Shown: in pieces, positions 61,853-64,000 of the stretch | Numbering within the stretch: position 1 is the first letter of the stretch | How the letters are laid out: each line of letters starts with the position of its first letter | Assembly (NCBI GenBank): GCA_964464595.1 | Contig: CAYXGW010000016.1 | Coordinates: forward strand, 3,888 to 67,887 | Source: JADFJB01 sp964464595 | Lineage (GTDB): Bacteria; Zhuqueibacterota; JdFR-76; DREG01 | Direction: 5' to 3' | DNA length: 64,000 nt | The notes under the pieces: generated by a model | Database searches by the model: none | What the model was told of the DNA's origin: nothing | The model's input: only the letters and a program-made list of their open reading frames with translations | Translations under genes and position numbers: made by a program

Positions 61853-63499
61853 GTGAGCGCTTTGAAATACATTTCGGAATCTAGAAGAATGTTAGCTGAT
61901 AGAGTAAATTTTATCTGCTGCTTTTTTCTTTTTGTGTCCATTTCAACTATTTCATGTGATTTCCCCTCTGATTTTAAAAGAAACAACATTCACGATGGTA
62001 ATGGTGATTCTTATATTCCCACTGCACCTACATCAGCAAAAGCAGTTCTGATTCAAAACACCGTAATTGTTACCTGGAGCGACAGAAGCTCCTATGAAAA
62101 TGGATATATAATTGAAAGAGCATTTGATGATTCAAATTTTGTAAAAATAGCCGAGCTTCCTGAAAATTCAAATGAATTCAAAGATTCTTATCAAAACAAG
62201 TTGTTGACGATATACAAAATTACCCCTTTTCAGAAAAGTACGGGAAATCTTAAAAATAATTCAGTCTTTGCTTCACTTGATTTTTATCCTCAAAATCTGA
62301 ATGTAGAAATTTTTGATGAAGAAGTACTTAAAATTAGCTGGGAAAACATCAGCCCACTAACAAAAAATCTTCTAATAGAAAGGCAAATTGAAAACGGTCC
62401 ATTTATGAGAGTAACGGATGTTGAAGTGAATTTTTCATCGATATTTGATACTACAACAACATTCGGGATCTTTACTTATAGGGTGCAAGCAATTGGAGAA
62501 AATTCCAAGAGTGGTTTTGCTTATGCTGAGTTCGAAGTGAATCACTTGGCACCTGGCCCGCCAATGAATATAAAAAAACAGTTTGCAAATATAGCAATCC
62601 CACTTCATGATGGAAGGATTTATGTGATTGATAATTCCTCGACAGGTGAATTCTATAATCCATTTACAAAAACCTGGCAAGTTTCTCGGAAAACGTACTC
62701 TGGAGCTCGAGCGGGGATCGTTTTACAGGATGGCAAGCTGTTGCTTTATGGTCTAAGACGAAATCAACAAAGAGATTTAGTCCCTTTTGGCGAAGTATTT
62801 GATCCAGCAACTGATAGTTGGTCAACACTCGGGCCAATAGATCTGGAAGGTGATAATAACCATTATTATCTTAATTTACTTCGTGATGGGCGGGGTTTAT
62901 TGATTTCTAGCGATGGTCGACGTTCTATATGTGCCTTTTATGTGCCAGAGAAACAAATGTTTATCAGAACTAATGGGTTCTTATTCCCAAGAGATAATTT
63001 TGCGTTAACCGTACTTCCCGATGATAATGTTTTAATAATGGGAGGAATAATCGGTAGCAACGTGTTTGATAATTGTGAAATTTATAATCCTGAAACTGAA
63101 ACATGGACAGAAGTTGCGCCCATGCTTGCAAAAAGACGAAGTTTTCGTTCTATACTATTGAATAATGGGAAAGTCCTAGTCATTGGGGGCCTTGATGAAT
63201 CGGGACCTATCTTCGGTTGTGAAATATATGATCCAATAGCGAATTCCTGGAATCCTGCGGCTCCTACATTTGATCGCAGTTTGGGGTTGGTTCAGAAGAT
63301 GGCAGATGGAACAATTTTACTGATAACGCCAGGATTACCGTATGAAACTAAAGTCTATGACCCGGAAAAGGATACCTGGACAGTAACATGTACTTTTTCA
63401 GAAGATCGAATACTGCCAGGGGCATTAGCCCTTTTACCTAATGGTAGGGTATTATTAATTGCCGCACTTTCAATCCAAACAGAAATCTATAGGCCTTAA
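61853..63499 (+). CDS. Lipoprotein with fibronectin-III-like and kelch repeats
   Basis: A 548-residue frame opening at GTG 61853; an ATG at 61889 is equally good and puts the lipobox (STISC) about 20 residues in. Two FN3-like domains follow ('SAKAVLIQNTVIVTWSDRSSYENGYIIER', then 'LNVEIFDEEVLKISWENISP..LIERQIENGPF'). The C-terminal half is a kelch/galactose-oxidase-type propeller with about five blades ('GEVFDPATDSWSTLGPI', 'CEIYNPETETWTEVAPMLAKRRSFRSILLNNGKVLVIGG', 'CEIYDPIANSWNPAAP', 'TKVYDPEKDTWTV'). It probably binds surface glycans or proteins. Confidence 0.85.
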   Translation: MSALKYISESRRMLADRVNFICCFFLFVSISTISCDFPSDFKRNNIHDGNGDSYIPTAPTSAKAVLIQNTVIVTWSDRSSYENGYIIERAFDDSNFVKIAELPENSNEFKDSYQNKLLTIYKITPFQKSTGNLKNNSVFASLDFYPQNLNVEIFDEEVLKISWENISPLTKNLLIERQIENGPFMRVTDVEVNFSSIFDTTTTFGIFTYRVQAIGENSKSGFAYAEFEVNHLAPGPPMNIKKQFANIAIPLHDGRIYVIDNSSTGEFYNPFTKTWQVSRKTYSGARAGIVLQDGKLLLYGLRRNQQRDLVPFGEVFDPATDSWSTLGPIDLEGDNNHYYLNLLRDGRGLLISSDGRRSICAFYVPEKQMFIRTNGFLFPRDNFALTVLPDDNVLIMGGIIGSNVFDNCEIYNPETETWTEVAPMLAKRRSFRSILLNNGKVLVIGGLDESGPIFGCEIYDPIANSWNPAAPTFDRSLGLVQKMADGTILLITPGLPYETKVYDPEKDTWTVTCTFSEDRILPGALALLPNGRVLLIAALSIQTEIYRP

Positions 63500-63725
63500 T
63501 TTTCATAAGTAATATTTGTTTCCAAAAGCGCAACCAAAGTATTCAATTTATATGTTTATTTAAGTGCATGTATTTTGCTTTTGTGCATAAAAAACTGCTT
63601 ACTCGCGTATCAAGCTAAATTTTACAGCTTGTGGTTTTTTGTTATTTCAGTTCGGTTTTGATTCAAGTTCATCCCGCTATTAAATCAGCTTAAACGTAAG
63701 CCGTTAGGCTTAAATATGTAATTTT

Positions 63726-63757
63726 AACTTGTTATAATCTTTAATTATCGCAAGTTT
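63726..63757 (+). repeat. Repeat B, hairpin, right copy
   Basis: aacttgttataat, ctttaattat and cgcaagttt: same stem and spacing as the left copy at 60249-60280. It lies downstream of the kelch gene and could work as its terminator, though no U-run follows. Confidence 0.6.
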
Positions 63758-63831
63758 AGACTAAAAACATAGGAAGCATAAAAAGTCTCTTGAGGACATT
63801 TAGGCCAAAATAAATTTGGTATATTAACCAC

Positions 63832-63890
63832 GACTATTCGGCCGTAAAGTTAGCTTTTGCAACCGGATTTATTTAGATCCGGGTTTAACC
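63832..63890 (+). repeat. Repeat A, right copy
   Basis: ctattcggccgtaaagttag... through ...agatccgggtttaaccgg, the direct-orientation relative of 60018-60076. The end of this copy nearly touches the stop of the fragment at the right edge. Confidence 0.7.
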
Positions 63891-63893
63891 GGC

Positions 63894-64000
63894 TCATTTC
63901 AACCGCTTCTCCAGGGCGTCGGCAATCTGCCAGGCCACCCAATAGCCATGCTCGATGCGCTCCTGCTCGCTCAACCCCCGTTTCAACATTTCGTATTCCG
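63894..64000 (-). CDS. 3' end of an unknown gene, cut by the window edge
   Basis: The minus-strand frame enters from the right and ends in TGA at 63894-63896. The visible 34 residues (EYEMLKRGLSEQERIEHGYW..., ending ALEKRLK) form a polar helix pair. I do not recognise the family. Codon use is GC-richer than the flanking AT-rich DNA, which supports a real coding end. Confidence 0.5.
   Translation of the reverse strand, partial: EYEMLKRGLSEQERIEHGYWVAWQIADALEKRLK

Larger units (their letters stand above)
63500..63893. other. AT-rich intergenic region with repeats B and A
   Basis: About 390 bases without a gene between the kelch lipoprotein and the gene cut by the right edge. It holds the right copies of hairpin B (63726-63757) and repeat A (63832-63890). 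Confidence 0.6.

Noticed and set aside
1..64000. CRISPR array, prophage or rRNA operon
   Set aside because: No regularly spaced direct repeats, phage structural genes or rRNA sequence were seen.

Overview
The window looks like a chromosomal scaffold from a Gram-negative bacterium of the FCB group. The best fit is a Calditrichota/KSB1-type lineage, but the phylum is an inference. Two proteins end in the 'NYPNPFNPxT' C-terminal sorting/FlgD-like module typical of these groups. A GWxTD protein, a DPP-IV-type peptidase and several periplasmic lipoproteins fit the same picture. A run of exactly 100 N (21185-21284) marks a scaffold join.

1-31.4 kb: one long minus-strand gene train that reads as a biosynthetic locus. 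In transcription order it encodes a phasin-like small protein, a UbiB/ABC1-type kinase-like protein and a 2294-residue polyketide/fatty-acid synthase (hotdog, AT, KS, chain-length-factor KS, KR, DH). Next come an Sfp-type phosphopantetheinyl transferase, an ACP-SDR fusion interrupted by the N gap, an unknown lipoprotein, a CRTAC1/UnbV (FG-GAP plus ASPIC) protein, a DUF1702 (UnbL-type) protein, an FADH2-dependent halogenase-type flavoenzyme and a delta-9-type desaturase. The 3' part adds a catalase-family protein, a small membrane protein, two rubber-oxygenase-like (RoxA) dihaem cytochromes, a second catalase-fold protein, 3-TM membrane proteins, a muconolactone-isomerase-like protein, a VAO/ALO-type flavoprotein and a flavin reductase. 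DUF1702 and UnbV are hallmarks of enediyne cassettes, but here they accompany a synthase of different architecture. My interpretation is that the synthase, with its trans ACP-reductase, makes a polyunsaturated chain which haem, flavin and di-iron enzymes then modify oxidatively. The product is unknown. Two spots in the train (7.4-8.4 kb and 10.25-10.44 kb) hold debris of duplicated neighbouring genes.

31.4-45.4 kb: an AT-rich upstream region, tRNA-Lys(CTT), a stand-alone PAS protein, an amidohydrolase lipoprotein with an in-frame amber codon, a DUF6503-like protein, a GWxTD/TPR protein, a frameshifted gamma-glutamylcyclotransferase-like gene, a class-C beta-lactamase-fold serine hydrolase, a TolB-propeller/gamma-glutamyltransferase fusion, and two plus-strand SDR genes.

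45.5-55.1 kb: a minus-strand operon with a DUF4956 membrane protein, an HlyD-type adaptor fused to a propeller-like domain, a TolC-type channel, a VTC-domain protein and a lamin-tail-domain secreted protein. Upstream of it lies a secreted PEP/pyruvate-binding-domain protein. Three genes here are split by apparent single-nucleotide frameshifts.

55.1-64 kb: a decayed membrane-protein gene interrupted by a 195-bp element with 15-bp inverted ends, a DPP-IV-type peptidase, a second MITE-like element, an NTF2-like lipoprotein, a Phd-type antitoxin with a MazF-type toxin, and two plus-strand envelope/lipoprotein genes flanked by related repeats. A 3' gene fragment closes the window.
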